Numbered from the stretch's first letter, positions 45,011-54,711 are shown. The stretch is 64,000 nucleotides of DNA from Pelomonas sp963422775 (GCA_963422775.4 CAUJSJ030000062.1:70031-134030), one strand, 5' to 3'. Notes: generated from the sequence alone by a model not told the origin. Program-made: numbers and translations.

Positions 45011-45583
45011 ATGAGTCATGCCATCGACAGTGGCCCGGCGGTCGTCCGCATCGACCCCGACACGCCCGCCTTCCTCAGGCCCCTGGCGCACGCGCTGCAG
45101 TGGCTGAACCATGCGCTGATCGTGCTGGGCATGCTGGCCCTGCTGGTGGCCTCCTGCGTGCTGACCTACAGCGTCGTGTCGCGCTACGTGATGAAGGCGT
45201 CGACGGACTGGCAGGACGAAGCCGCCGTGTTCTGCCTCGTCGGCGCCACCTTCCTGTGCGGTGCCTTCGTGCAGTCGCTGCGCGGGCATGTCGGCATCGA
45301 GGCCATTGCCGGCCTGCTGCCTCGCTCGGTCAACCGCCTGCGCCTGGCGCTGGTGGACCTGATGGGCACCGCCTTCTGCGCCTTCTTTGCGTGGAAGTCC
45401 TGGACGCTGTTCCACGAGGCCTGGGCCGAGGGCCAGACCACCTCGTCCTCCTGGGCGCCGCCGCTGTGGATTCCCTACGGCCTGATGGCCCTGGGCATGA
45501 CGCTGCTGAGCCTGCAGTTGCTGGTGCAGCTCACGGCACGCATCAACGGCCTCTTCAAACCCAGTCAAGGAGCCGCAGCATGA
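45011..45583 (+). CDS. TRAP transporter small permease (DctQ family)
   Basis: The 190-residue protein has four membrane helices (about 35-60, 75-95, 112-132, 150-172) and the DctQ motif DWQDEAAVFCLV. It pairs with the large permease, whose ATG overlaps its stop by four bases. Role in malonate uptake is inferred from the operon. Confidence 0.88.
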   Translation: MSHAIDSGPAVVRIDPDTPAFLRPLAHALQWLNHALIVLGMLALLVASCVLTYSVVSRYVMKASTDWQDEAAVFCLVGATFLCGAFVQSLRGHVGIEAIAGLLPRSVNRLRLALVDLMGTAFCAFFAWKSWTLFHEAWAEGQTTSSSWAPPLWIPYGLMALGMTLLSLQLLVQLTARINGLFKPSQGAAA

Positions 45584-46941
45584 GCATGCTCGCCTTTGGT
45601 TCGCTGTTCGGCGTCGTCACGCTGCTGTTCATGTTCTCGGGCGCGCCCATCGCGTTCGCGCTTGGCAGCGTCGCGGTGCTGTTCATGGCCTTCTTCATGC
45701 CGGCGTCGGCGCTGGACACGGTCACGCAGAACGTCTACGAGGAGATGGCCAGCATCACGCTGCTGTCCATTCCCCTCTTCATCCTGAAGGGCGCGGCCAT
45801 CGGCAAGTCACGCGCGGGGCAGGACCTGTACGCGGCGATGCACGTGTGGATGGGCCGCATCCCCGGCGGGCTGGGCATTGCCAATGTCTTCGCCTGCGCG
45901 CTGTTCGCGGCCATGGCCGGCTCCAGTCCGGCCACCTGCTCGGCCATCGGCAGCGCCGGCATCCCGGAGATGCGCAAGCGCGGCTATTCGCCCGGTTTTG
46001 CGGCCGGCATCATCGCGGCGGGTGGCACGCTGGGCATCCTGCTGCCGCCGTCCATCACGATGATCCTGTACGCGGTGGCGGCCGAGCAGTCGCTGGGCCG
46101 GCTGTTCCTCGCGGGCATCATGCCGGGCCTGCTGCTGGTCGGCTTGTTCGCGGCCTATGCGGCCTTTCGCTACCGCAAGGAATACGCGCTGGCCGAGGCC
46201 GAGTTCAAGCGCACCGGTACCGCCTCGGCGCTGCTCGCCAACGAGACCTTCACGCACCGCCAGAAGTTCGAGATGCTGCCGCGCGTGGTGCCCTTCGTGC
46301 TGCTGCTGATCGGCGTCATGGTGGCGCTGTACGGCGGCTTTGCGACGCCGTCCGAGACCGCGGGCCTCGGCGCCCTGCTGGCGCTGGCGCTGATCGCCGT
46401 CATCTACGGCGTGTGGCGCCCGAAGGACGTGGCGCCCATCCTCACGTCGACGCTGAAGGAGTCGACCATGCTGATGTTCATCATCGGCATGTCGCTGCTG
46501 TTCTCCTACGTGATGAGCTATCTGCACATCAGCCAGTCGACGGCGGAGTGGATCGTCGGCATGCAGCTGTCCAAGTGGGTCCTGCTGGCGGCGGTGCTGC
46601 TGATGGTCATCCTGCTGGGCTTCTTCCTGCCGCCGGTCAGCATCATCCTGATGACGGCGCCCATCATCCTGCCGCCGCTGAAGGCCGCCGGGTTCGACCT
46701 GATCTGGTTCGGCATCCTGATGACCATCGTCATGGAGACCGGCCTCATCCACCCGCCCGTGGGGCTGAACATCTTCGTCATCAAGAACATCGCGCCCGAC
46801 ATCGACCTCAAGGACATCATCTGGGGCGTGCTGCCCTTCGTCGTGTTGATGCTGCTGGCGGTGCTGCTCATCTGCATCTTCCCGGGCATTGCCACCGGCC
46901 TGCCCGACGCCGTCATGGGTGTCGTCGGCGCGGCACGCTGA
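45580..46941 (+). CDS. TRAP transporter large permease (DctM family)
   Basis: The 453-residue protein has about 12 membrane helices with the DctM signatures GAAIGKS, AAMAGSSPATCSAIGS and GILLPPSITMILYA, and a C-terminal ETGLIHPPVGLN. It drives Na+ or H+-coupled uptake together with the binding protein and small permease. mdcA follows 10 bases later. Confidence 0.92.
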   Translation: MSMLAFGSLFGVVTLLFMFSGAPIAFALGSVAVLFMAFFMPASALDTVTQNVYEEMASITLLSIPLFILKGAAIGKSRAGQDLYAAMHVWMGRIPGGLGIANVFACALFAAMAGSSPATCSAIGSAGIPEMRKRGYSPGFAAGIIAAGGTLGILLPPSITMILYAVAAEQSLGRLFLAGIMPGLLLVGLFAAYAAFRYRKEYALAEAEFKRTGTASALLANETFTHRQKFEMLPRVVPFVLLLIGVMVALYGGFATPSETAGLGALLALALIAVIYGVWRPKDVAPILTSTLKESTMLMFIIGMSLLFSYVMSYLHISQSTAEWIVGMQLSKWVLLAAVLLMVILLGFFLPPVSIILMTAPIILPPLKAAGFDLIWFGILMTIVMETGLIHPPVGLNIFVIKNIAPDIDLKDIIWGVLPFVVLMLLAVLLICIFPGIATGLPDAVMGVVGAAR

Positions 46942-46951
46942 GGGAACGACG

Positions 46952-48622
46952 ATGAACGCTCCCGCCTGGAACTTGCGCGACCGCCAGCGCCGCGAACGCA
47001 AGGCTCGCGTGGCCGAGGCCCTCGGCCCGCGGCTGCAGGGCCGGCGCGTGGCGACCGACGCCGTCGTCCCGCTGCTGGAGGCCGTGCTGGAACCCGGCGA
47101 CCGCGTCTGCCTGGAGGGCAACAACCAGAAGCAGGCCGACTTCCTGGCCCAGGCGCTGACGCAGGTGGACCCGCAGCGCGTGCGCGACCTGCACATGGTG
47201 CAGTCCGTGCTGGCCCTGCCCGAGCACCTGGACGTCTTCGAGAGCGGCATCGCGAAGCGGCTGGATTTCTCCTTCTCCGGCCCGCAAGGCGCGCGCCTGG
47301 CCAAGCTGGTCAGCAGCGGCGGCATCGAGATCGGCGCCATCCACACCTACCTGGAACTCTTCGCGCGCTACTTCGTCGACCTGACGCCCAAGGTCGCCCT
47401 CGTCGCCGCCCACGCCGCGGACGCGCAAGGCAATCTCTACACCGGCCCGAACACCGAGGACACGCCCGCCATCGTCGAGGCCACGGCCTTCTCGGGTGGC
47501 ATCGTCATCGCCCAGGTCAACGAGATCGTGGACGTGCTGCCGCGCATCGACATTCCTGCCGACTGGGTGGACTTCGTCGTGCCCGCGCCTCGCCCCAACC
47601 TTGTCGAGCCGCTGTTCACCCGCGACCCGGCGCAGATCAGCGAGATCCAGGTGCTGATGGCCATGATGGCCATCAAGGGCATCTACGCCGAGTACGGCGT
47701 GCAGCGCCTGAACCACGGCATCGGCTTCGACACGGCGGCCATCGAATTGCTGCTGCCAACCTACGGCGAGTCCCTCGGCTTGAAGGGCAAGATCTGCAAG
47801 CACTGGGCGCTGAACCCGCACCCTGCCCTCATTCCCGCCATCGAGGCTGGCTGGGTCGAGTCCATCCACTCCTTTGGCTCCGAGCTGGGCATGGAGGACT
47901 ACATCCGCGCCCGCTCCGACATCTTCTTCACCGGTGCCGACGGCAGCCTGCGCAGCAACCGCGCCTTCTGCCAGGCCGCCGGCCATTACGCCTGTGACCT
48001 CTTCATCGGCTCCACGCTGCAGATCGATCTGCAGGGCAACAGCTCCACGGCCACGCTGGGCCGCATCACCGGCTTTGGCGGCGCGCCCAACATGGGCGCC
48101 GACGCGCGCGGGCGGCGGCACGCCAGCCCGGCCTGGCTGAAGGCCGGCCGCGAGGCCCGCGATGGCCGGCTCGGTGCTGCCGGCACGCCGCGCGGCCAGA
48201 AGCTGGTGGTGCAGATGGTGGAGACCTTCCGCGAGCACATGCAGCCCGCGTTTGTCGAACGGCTCGACGCCTGGACGTTGCAGGAGCAGGCCGCCATGGC
48301 CCTGCCGCCGATCATGATCTATGGCGACGACGTCAGCCACATCCTGACCGAGGAAGGCATCGCCAACCTGCTGCTGTGCCGCAGCGACGAGGAGCGCGAG
48401 CAGGCCATCCGCGGCGTGGCCGGCTACACGGCCGTCGGCCTGGCGCGCGATGCCCGCATGGTGGAGAACCTGCGCGACCGCGGCGTCATCAAGCGCCCTG
48501 CCGACCTCGGCATCGACCCGCGCGACGCCACGCGCAACCTGCTCGCCGCGCGCAGCATGCGCGACCTCGTGCGCGCCTCGGGCGGCCTGTACAGCCCACC
48601 CAAGCGTTTCCGCAACTGGTGA
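46952..48622 (+). CDS. mdcA: Malonate decarboxylase alpha subunit (ACP transferase)
   Basis: MdcA moves the acyl carrier protein between acetyl- and malonyl- forms (acetyl-S-ACP:malonate ACP transferase). The 556-residue protein has the family's N-terminus (NLRDRQRRERK) and CoA-transferase-like blocks (CLEGNNQKQADFLAQAL, MDDV-free ENGLY-free variant GADGSLRSNRAFCQAAGHYACDLF). Length matches known MdcA (about 550). The ATG has AGGGAACGACG in front. It heads the enzyme part of the operon. Confidence 0.95.
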   Translation: MNAPAWNLRDRQRRERKARVAEALGPRLQGRRVATDAVVPLLEAVLEPGDRVCLEGNNQKQADFLAQALTQVDPQRVRDLHMVQSVLALPEHLDVFESGIAKRLDFSFSGPQGARLAKLVSSGGIEIGAIHTYLELFARYFVDLTPKVALVAAHAADAQGNLYTGPNTEDTPAIVEATAFSGGIVIAQVNEIVDVLPRIDIPADWVDFVVPAPRPNLVEPLFTRDPAQISEIQVLMAMMAIKGIYAEYGVQRLNHGIGFDTAAIELLLPTYGESLGLKGKICKHWALNPHPALIPAIEAGWVESIHSFGSELGMEDYIRARSDIFFTGADGSLRSNRAFCQAAGHYACDLFIGSTLQIDLQGNSSTATLGRITGFGGAPNMGADARGRRHASPAWLKAGREARDGRLGAAGTPRGQKLVVQMVETFREHMQPAFVERLDAWTLQEQAAMALPPIMIYGDDVSHILTEEGIANLLLCRSDEEREQAIRGVAGYTAVGLARDARMVENLRDRGVIKRPADLGIDPRDATRNLLAARSMRDLVRASGGLYSPPKRFRNW

Positions 48623-48629
48623 GGACAAG

Positions 48630-48947
48630 ATGACCACCCCTGGCCTCGAAACCCTGGACTACGCCTTCACCGGCACGCGGCCGGCTGGCGCCTTCACGCC
48701 GGTGCTCGTCGGCGTGGTCGGCTCCGGCAATCTGGAAGTGCTGCTGGAACCCGCGGCCGGCAGCGACTGCCGCGTGCACATCGAAACCTCGGCACGCGGC
48801 TTCGGCACTATCTGGTCGGCCGTCGTCAGCGACTTCCACCAGCGCCATCAGCTTGCCGGCGTGCTGCTGTCCATCCACGACATGGGCGCCACGCCCGCCG
48901 TCGTCAGCCTGCGGCTGGACCAGGCCGCGCAGGAGCTGAAGCCATGA
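48630..48947 (+). CDS. mdcC: Malonate decarboxylase acyl carrier protein (delta subunit)
   Basis: The 105-residue carrier carries the prosthetic group 2'-(5''-phosphoribosyl)-3'-dephospho-CoA on the Ser of VGSGNLEVLLE (about residue 32). Similar size and fold pattern to MdcC and CitD. It overlaps mdcD by four bases. Confidence 0.94.
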   Translation: MTTPGLETLDYAFTGTRPAGAFTPVLVGVVGSGNLEVLLEPAAGSDCRVHIETSARGFGTIWSAVVSDFHQRHQLAGVLLSIHDMGATPAVVSLRLDQAAQELKP

Positions 48948-49804
48948 TCTCGTTTGCAGAATGCTCGGCGCGCGAACGACTGGCCGGGGTTGTCGATGCC
49001 GGCAGCTTCCACGAATGGCTGCCGCCTGCCATGCGGCTGACCAGCCCGCATCTCGCCCAGCTTGGCGTGCCCTCCTCGTTCGACGACGGCGTGGCCATCG
49101 GCCGTGCCACGCTGGCGGGCCAGACCATCTTCGTCGCTGCCCAGGAGGGCGAGTTCATGGGCGGCGGCGTCGGCGAGGTGCACGGCGCCAAGCTCGTCGG
49201 CCTGATGAAGCGCGCGCTGCGCGACAAACCACGCGCGGTGCTGCTGCTGACCGAGTCCGGCGGCGTGCGGCTGCACGAAGCCAACGCCGGTCTCATCGCG
49301 GTGTCCGAGGTCATGCGCGCGCTGCTCGACGTGCGCGCTGCCGGCATCCCCGTCATCGTGCTGATCGGTGGCGCCAATGGCTGCTTCGGCGGCATGGGCA
49401 TCGTGGCGCGCTGCGCCGACCACATCGTCATGAGCGACCTGGGGCGTCTGGCCATGTCCGGCCCCGAGGTCATCGAGGCCTCGCACGGCGTCGAGGAGTA
49501 CGACTCGCGCGACCGGGCGCTGGTCTGGCGCACCACCGGCGGCAAGCACCGCTGGCTGACCGGCGACTGCGACATGCTGGTGGAAGACGAGGTGGCAGCC
49601 TTTCGCGCGGCGGCCATCGCGGCGCTGGATTGCGCGAAGCCGGTCACCCTCGCCTTGCTCGAAGCCGAGCACGCCCGCATGACCGCACGCCTGGCCTTCG
49701 ACGGTGCCGAGGCCTTGGCCCTGTGGGCCGCGCTGGGCGTCGAGAACGCCGCCCACGTGCCCGACCTGGACGTGGCCGGCGTGCTGGCTCTGGGAGCCCA
49801 CTGA
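48944..49804 (+). CDS. mdcD: Malonate decarboxylase beta subunit
   Basis: MdcD is one half of the carboxyltransferase-type decarboxylase that turns malonyl-S-ACP into acetyl-S-ACP and CO2. The 286-residue protein starts SFAECSARERL and has the crotonase-like blocks GGGVGEVHGAKLVGLM and ESGGVRLHEANAGL. It overlaps mdcC and mdcE. Confidence 0.94.
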   Translation: MISFAECSARERLAGVVDAGSFHEWLPPAMRLTSPHLAQLGVPSSFDDGVAIGRATLAGQTIFVAAQEGEFMGGGVGEVHGAKLVGLMKRALRDKPRAVLLLTESGGVRLHEANAGLIAVSEVMRALLDVRAAGIPVIVLIGGANGCFGGMGIVARCADHIVMSDLGRLAMSGPEVIEASHGVEEYDSRDRALVWRTTGGKHRWLTGDCDMLVEDEVAAFRAAAIAALDCAKPVTLALLEAEHARMTARLAFDGAEALALWAALGVENAAHVPDLDVAGVLALGAH

Positions 49805-50505
49805 TGGACTGGCAGACCCTGGCAACCCAGCTCTTCGGCGCCGACCACGGCATCGAGCGCGATGGCGATTTCCTGCGCGGCGAGGTCGAGTTCGACGGCG
49901 AACCCATCACCGTCATCGGCACCACCGACCACGCACCCATCGGCGTGCAGCTCGCGCTGACGCAAGCCCGCGCCGTGCTCGACACGATGACGCAGCACCC
50001 CGGCCGTGCCCTGCTGCTGCTGATCGACACGCAAGGCCAGCAGCTGCGTCGCCGCGACGAGCTGCTGGGCATCAACCGCGCGATGGCCCACCTCGGCATG
50101 TGCATCGACCTCGCGCGCCGCCGCGGCCACCGCGTGCTGGGCCTCGTCTACGACCAGGCGCTGTCCGGCGGCTTCATCACCTCCGGCCTCATCGCCGACG
50201 CCTGCGACGCCCTGCCCGAGGCCGAGATCCGCGTCATGCGGCTGCCGGCCATGGCCCGCGTCACCAAGCTGCCCGAGGCACTGCTGGCTGCGCTCTCCGA
50301 GTCCAACCCCGTGTTCGCGCCCGGCGTGGGCAACTACGTCGCCATGGGCGGCGTGCGCCGGCTCTGGCAGGGCGATCTGGCCCAGGCGCTGCGCGAGGCG
50401 CTGGCCGACGCGCCGACGCAGGACCGCCGGGCCGACGACGGCGCAGCACGCGGCGGGAGACGCCTGGCCGCCAGCGTCGCCCAGCAAGTGCTCGACGCCG
50501 CCTGA
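49804..50505 (+). CDS. mdcE: Malonate decarboxylase gamma subunit
   Basis: MdcE pairs with MdcD in the decarboxylase. The 233-residue protein has LIDTQGQQLRRRDELLGINRA and YDQALSGGFITSGLIAD, family blocks that form the oxyanion site. Its ATG shares a base with the mdcD stop (TGATG). Length is within the usual range for this subunit. Confidence 0.93.
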   Translation: MDWQTLATQLFGADHGIERDGDFLRGEVEFDGEPITVIGTTDHAPIGVQLALTQARAVLDTMTQHPGRALLLLIDTQGQQLRRRDELLGINRAMAHLGMCIDLARRRGHRVLGLVYDQALSGGFITSGLIADACDALPEAEIRVMRLPAMARVTKLPEALLAALSESNPVFAPGVGNYVAMGGVRRLWQGDLAQALREALADAPTQDRRADDGAARGGRRLAASVAQQVLDAA

Positions 50506-50511
50506 CGCGCC

Positions 50512-51174
50512 ATGACGCCGGTGCACCGCCACCAGATCGCCTGGCTGTCACGCGAGGGTTGGCAGCAGGTGCAGGACCGCCACTGGGACGCCCAGGCGCG
50601 CGACTGCCTGCGGCACTGGGCGGCGCGGCGCCTGCCCGTTGTCGTCACGCGCCAGCCTGAGGACGGCTGCCACCTGGCGCTCGGCCTGTGTGCGCCGCAA
50701 CGCTGGCAGCGCCGCCGCATCGCGCTGCAGGTGGCGTTGTCGGAGGTGCTGTATTTCGACGAGTTCCCGCGCCTGGAGCAGCTCATCACCCAGCTGCCGC
50801 CGGCCGCCCGCGTGCCGGCACGCCGGCTCGCCGCCACGCTGCAGGCCAGCGGCACGACGGCGCGCGTCTACGGCAGCCATGGCTGGCGCTACCTGACCGG
50901 GCTCAACCACCTGCGCGACGGCTCGGACCTGGACCTCTGGGTGGGGGTGACCGACGCCGAGCAGGCCGATGCGGTAGCCGCCGCGCTGAATGACTTTGCC
51001 GCGCCGACGCGGTTGGACGGCGAGCTGGTGTTTGCTGGCGACGCCGCCGTCGCCTGGCGTGAATGGCGGGCCTGGCGCGAGGGCGACGTGCGCGCCCTGC
51101 TCGTGAAACGCCTGCATGGCGCCTCGACGGTCACGTCGACCGAGCTGTTCGACGGCGTCGAGGTGGCCGCATGA
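50512..51174 (+). CDS. mdcG: Malonate decarboxylase holo-ACP synthase (phosphoribosyl-dephospho-CoA transferase)
   Basis: MdcG transfers the prosthetic group precursor to apo-MdcC. The 220-residue protein has the nucleotidyltransferase-like pattern RVYGSHGWRYLTG and DGSDLDLWV (two Asp of the metal site) and a WREWRAWREG stretch. It overlaps mdcB by four bases. Confidence 0.9.
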   Translation: MTPVHRHQIAWLSREGWQQVQDRHWDAQARDCLRHWAARRLPVVVTRQPEDGCHLALGLCAPQRWQRRRIALQVALSEVLYFDEFPRLEQLITQLPPAARVPARRLAATLQASGTTARVYGSHGWRYLTGLNHLRDGSDLDLWVGVTDAEQADAVAAALNDFAAPTRLDGELVFAGDAAVAWREWRAWREGDVRALLVKRLHGASTVTSTELFDGVEVAA

Positions 51175-52001
51175 GGCCGCACCTCGCCCCCGCCTCGGCG
51201 CCGCTGACCGCGCAGCAGATCGGCCGCGCCGCCACGCTGGCGCTGTACGACGAACTCGCGCTGGCGCCCAAGCCGGGCCTCGTCACGCTGACCGACCGCG
51301 GCAGCCATGCCGACATGGACGCCCACACCTTCATGCGCAGCCTGCTCGCGTTGCGCAGCTACTTCGTGCGCATCGCGGAGCTGGGGGCGGCGGGCGCGCC
51401 GTTCGAGGCACTGGAGCGCTGTGGCATCGCGGCCGAGGCGCGCATGCTGGCCGCCACCGGCGGCATCAACACCCACCGCGGCGCGATCTTCATGCTGGGG
51501 CTGCTGTGCGCGGCGGCCGGTGCGCTGGGGCGACGTGCCACGCCGGCCGAGCTGCGGCAGACCTTGCTGGCGCGCTGGGGTGAGGCCCTGAGCGCGCGTG
51601 CGCAGCGGCCGTCCACCCTGCCGGGCGGTATGGCCGCACGGCGCTTGCATCTGCGCAGCGCCTCGGCCGAGGCTGCGCTCGGCTTCCCGGCGCTGTTCGA
51701 GACCGCCGAGCCGGCCCTGCGCAACGCCCGCGCACGCGGCCTGGCGACCACGCCGGCGCACGTCGACACGCTGTTCTCCATCATGGCCGTGCTGGACGAC
51801 AGCAACCTGGCCCACCGCGGCGGCCTCGAAGGGCTGCGCTTTGCGCAGGCAGCCGCGCGCGACTTCCTCGCAGCCGGCGGGGCGGCACAGGGCATCGAGG
51901 CCGCAGCCGCCATCGGCAGCGAGTTCGTGCGCCGCCGCCTGTCGCCCGGCGGCTCCGCCGACACGCTCGCCGCAGCCTGCTGGTTGAGCCGGGTCACGTG
52001 A
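51171..52001 (+). CDS. mdcB: Triphosphoribosyl-dephospho-CoA synthase
   Basis: MdcB makes the prosthetic group precursor from ATP and dephospho-CoA. The 276-residue protein has the CitG/MdcB motifs ALAPKPGLVTLTDRGSHADMD, GGINTHRGAIF and DSNLAHRGG. In many operons mdcB follows mdcA; here it lies between mdcG and mdcH. It overlaps both neighbours. Confidence 0.94.
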   Translation: MRPHLAPASAPLTAQQIGRAATLALYDELALAPKPGLVTLTDRGSHADMDAHTFMRSLLALRSYFVRIAELGAAGAPFEALERCGIAAEARMLAATGGINTHRGAIFMLGLLCAAAGALGRRATPAELRQTLLARWGEALSARAQRPSTLPGGMAARRLHLRSASAEAALGFPALFETAEPALRNARARGLATTPAHVDTLFSIMAVLDDSNLAHRGGLEGLRFAQAAARDFLAAGGAAQGIEAAAAIGSEFVRRRLSPGGSADTLAAACWLSRVT

Positions 52002-52909
52002 CCCTGGCCTTGCTCTTCCCCGGCCAGGGCGCGCAGCACGCGCAGATGCTGCCCTGGCTCGACGGCCAGGCCGAGGCCACAGCCACGCTTGCGGCGATGT
52101 CCCGGCACCTTGGCGCCGACTGGCGCGCCCGCCTCGGCGACGCCGGCTGGCTGCACGCCAACCGCATCGCCCAGCCGCTGCTCACCGGCCTCGCCATCGC
52201 CACCTGGCAGGTGCTGGCCGCAAGGCTGCCCGCGCCGGCTGTGGTGGCCGGCTACAGCGCGGGCGAGCTGGCAGCGTTCTCGGTGGCCGGCGTGTTCGAT
52301 GCGGGCACCGCCCTCGACCTGGCCGTGGCGCGCGCGCAAGCCATGGACGACAGCGCGGCAGGCCAGCCCGGCGGGCTGATGGCCGTGCACGGGCCGCACG
52401 CGCTGGCCCTGGCCGAAGCAGCCCCCGGGCTGTCGCTGTCCATCCGCATCGGCGCCGAGCGCGCCATCGTGGGCGGCCCGGTGGCGGCGCTGGATGCCGC
52501 GGCGCAGCACTGGCGCCTGGCCGGCCTGCGCTGCACGCGCCTGCCCATCGGCGTCGCGTCCCACACGCCGATGATGGCGTCGGCTGCGACAGCCTTCGCG
52601 CAGCACCTGAGTGCCCTGACGCTGTTGCCCGCACGGGCCAGCGTGGTCTGCAATTTCACCGGCGCCGCCAGCCGCAGCCCGGCCGTGCTCGGCACCGCGC
52701 TCGCCCGCCAGATCGCCAGCACGGTGCGCTGGGACGACTGCATGGACTGCATTGCCGAACGCGGTGTGCGCTGCGTGCTGGAGGTGGGCCCCGGCACCAC
52801 GCTGGCGGCGATGTGGCGTGAGCGCCACCCCGGCATTGCGGTGCGTTCGGCCGACGAGTTCCGCGCGCCCGACGGGCTGGTGCACTGGGTCAGCCAGCAG
52901 TTGGGCTGA
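51998..52909 (+). CDS. mdcH: Malonyl-CoA:ACP transacylase (epsilon subunit)
   Basis: MdcH loads the carrier with malonate at the start of the cycle. The 303-residue protein has the FabD-type motifs LFPGQGAQ, GYSAGELAAF (Ser nucleophile, about 88) and SHTPMM (His). It starts at a GTG overlapping the mdcB stop. Its 3' end overlaps the end of the convergent kinase gene by 20 bases. Confidence 0.93.
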   Translation: MTLALLFPGQGAQHAQMLPWLDGQAEATATLAAMSRHLGADWRARLGDAGWLHANRIAQPLLTGLAIATWQVLAARLPAPAVVAGYSAGELAAFSVAGVFDAGTALDLAVARAQAMDDSAAGQPGGLMAVHGPHALALAEAAPGLSLSIRIGAERAIVGGPVAALDAAAQHWRLAGLRCTRLPIGVASHTPMMASAATAFAQHLSALTLLPARASVVCNFTGAASRSPAVLGTALARQIASTVRWDDCMDCIAERGVRCVLEVGPGTTLAAMWRERHPGIAVRSADEFRAPDGLVHWVSQQLG

Positions 52910-54095
52910 TCAAAGGCAGCAAGACCTCGAAGCTGGAGCCGGCGCCGGGCTCGCTGTGCAGCCGGATGGCCCCGCCATGGGCCTGCACGAAGTGGCGGCT
53001 GATGAACAGCCCGAGCCCCAGGCCAGGCGCCTGGCCGGCCGAGGCCAGGCGTTCGAACTGGTCGAAGATGCGCTCCTGGTCCTCGCGCGAGATGCCGATG
53101 CCGTGGTCCCGCACCGCCAGCCGCGCCATGCCGTCCGCCGTGCGGTTCACCTCGACCTCGACGGCGCCGCCGTCCCCGTAGCGCAGCGCGTTGTTCAGCA
53201 GGTTGACCAGCACCTGGCCGATGCGGCTGTCGTCCCATTCGCCGACGAGGCCGGACTCGGCGCTGACGTGCAGCGGCACCTTGCCGAAGTGCACGCCGAA
53301 GTCAGCGACGATGTGGCTGGCCAGCTCGCCCAGGTCGGTGCTGCGCGGGCGTATCGACAGCTTGCCGTGCTGGATGCGCGAGACGTCGAGCATGTCGTCG
53401 ATGAGGCGGGTCATGCTGCGCAGCTGGCGCGAGTCGCGCGCCACCATGGCGCGCAGGCGCTCGGCGTTGAAGTAGGCCAGGTCGCCGCGCTCCAGCCGGT
53501 CCCGGCGCACGCTCTGGTCCAGCGTCATGACGCCCAGCGGCGTGCGCAACTCGTGCGACACCATGGACATGAACTCGTCGCGCATGCGCAGCGCACGCTG
53601 CAGGTCGTCCCGGGTCTGCTGCAGCTCGCTGAGCAGCTGCTCCTGCCTGGCGTGGGCGGCTTCAACCTCGACGAGCTGGCGGCGCAGCTGGCGGCTCTTG
53701 CGGTAGAGCTCGGTGAAGACGCGCACCTTGCTCTTCACCGCCTGCGGGTCCAGCGGCTTGTAGAGGAAGTCGACCGCGCCGTTCTCGTAGCCGCGGAAGG
53801 TGTAGGACGGCTCGTGGTCGGCGGCGCTGACGAAGACGATGGGCAGGTGCATGGTGCGCGAGCTGCCGCGGATCAGCTCGGCCAGCTCGAAGCCGGTCAT
53901 CTCGGGCATCTGCACGTCCAGCAGGGCCAGCGCGAAGTCGTGCTCCAGCAGCAGCGACAGCGCAGCTTCGCCCGACGCCGCGGCATGCACCTCCAGCCCG
54001 TCCTCGCGCAGCAGCGCCTCCAGCGCCAGCAGGTTCTCGGGCAGGTCGTCGACGATCAGCAGCTTGACGATGTCGGCGGGCGGGCAGGCGCTCAC
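52890..54095 (-). CDS. Receiver-histidine kinase hybrid protein
   Basis: The 401-residue soluble protein has an N-terminal receiver (LLDVQMPEMTGFE, Asp about 60), a coiled-coil linker (about 135-165), an H-box MVSHELRTPLGVM (about 180) and an ATPase domain ending GLGLGLFISRHFV. No membrane helix. It overlaps the cheB gene by four bases and is the last gene of a signalling operon with CheB, CheR and a large hybrid kinase. Confidence 0.93.
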   Translation of the reverse strand: MSACPPADIVKLLIVDDLPENLLALEALLREDGLEVHAAASGEAALSLLLEHDFALALLDVQMPEMTGFELAELIRGSSRTMHLPIVFVSAADHEPSYTFRGYENGAVDFLYKPLDPQAVKSKVRVFTELYRKSRQLRRQLVEVEAAHARQEQLLSELQQTRDDLQRALRMRDEFMSMVSHELRTPLGVMTLDQSVRRDRLERGDLAYFNAERLRAMVARDSRQLRSMTRLIDDMLDVSRIQHGKLSIRPRSTDLGELASHIVADFGVHFGKVPLHVSAESGLVGEWDDSRIGQVLVNLLNNALRYGDGGAVEVEVNRTADGMARLAVRDHGIGISREDQERIFDQFERLASAGQAPGLGLGLFISRHFVQAHGGAIRLHSEPGAGSSFEVLLPLISPTAG

Positions 54096-54709
54096 GCGGC
54101 ACCGCCGTGCTTGGCAAAACTCAGCAACATCTTTTGAATGTCTTTCAAGGTCAAGACGTGGTCGGGCTGGCGGCGCGCGATGGCGGCCTCCGGCATGGTC
54201 GCCACGTCGGCGTCAGCGGGTAGCTGCACGATGGTGAGGCCGCCGCACTCCTGGATGGCAGCCATGCCCTCGGCGCCGTCCATGTTCGCACCCGTCAGCA
54301 GCACGCCGACAAGAGCGGGGCCGTAGGCATCGGCGGCCGAGATCATCAGCACGTCGATGGAAGGGCGGGCGAAGCCCACCGGTGGCTCGCTGCTGAAGGA
54401 GAAGCTGCGATCCAGCTCGATGAGCAGGTGGTAGTCCGGGCTGGCCAGGTAGACGGTGCCGCCGGTGATGGGCTCCTTGTCGCGCGCCTCACGCACCGGC
54501 AGGGCCAGGCTGTCGTCCAGCACGCTGGCGAGCCGGCTCTCGCGGCGCGGCAGCAGGTGCAGCACGGCCACGATGGGCAGCGGATAGTCCGCGGGCAGCG
54601 GTGCCAGCAGCGTCATCAGCGCCGTTACCCCGCCGGCCGATGCGCCCATGACGATGAGCTCCGCGCGTGGCCGCACGGGATTGGCTCTGGACGCTCGACG
54701 GGACGGCAT
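54092..54709 (-). CDS. CheB-type protein-glutamate methylesterase domain (no receiver)
   Basis: The 205-residue protein is the CheB catalytic domain alone. It has the Ser in MGASAGG, the His in LHLLPRRES and the Asp in LTGANMDGAEGM. Standard CheB has an N-terminal receiver of about 130 residues, absent here. It starts two bases after cheR stops. Its role with the neighbouring kinases is likely outside classical chemotaxis. Confidence 0.9.
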   Translation of the reverse strand: MPSRRASRANPVRPRAELIVMGASAGGVTALMTLLAPLPADYPLPIVAVLHLLPRRESRLASVLDDSLALPVREARDKEPITGGTVYLASPDYHLLIELDRSFSFSSEPPVGFARPSIDVLMISAADAYGPALVGVLLTGANMDGAEGMAAIQECGGLTIVQLPADADVATMPEAAIARRQPDHVLTLKDIQKMLLSFAKHGGAA

Positions 54710-54711
54710 GG

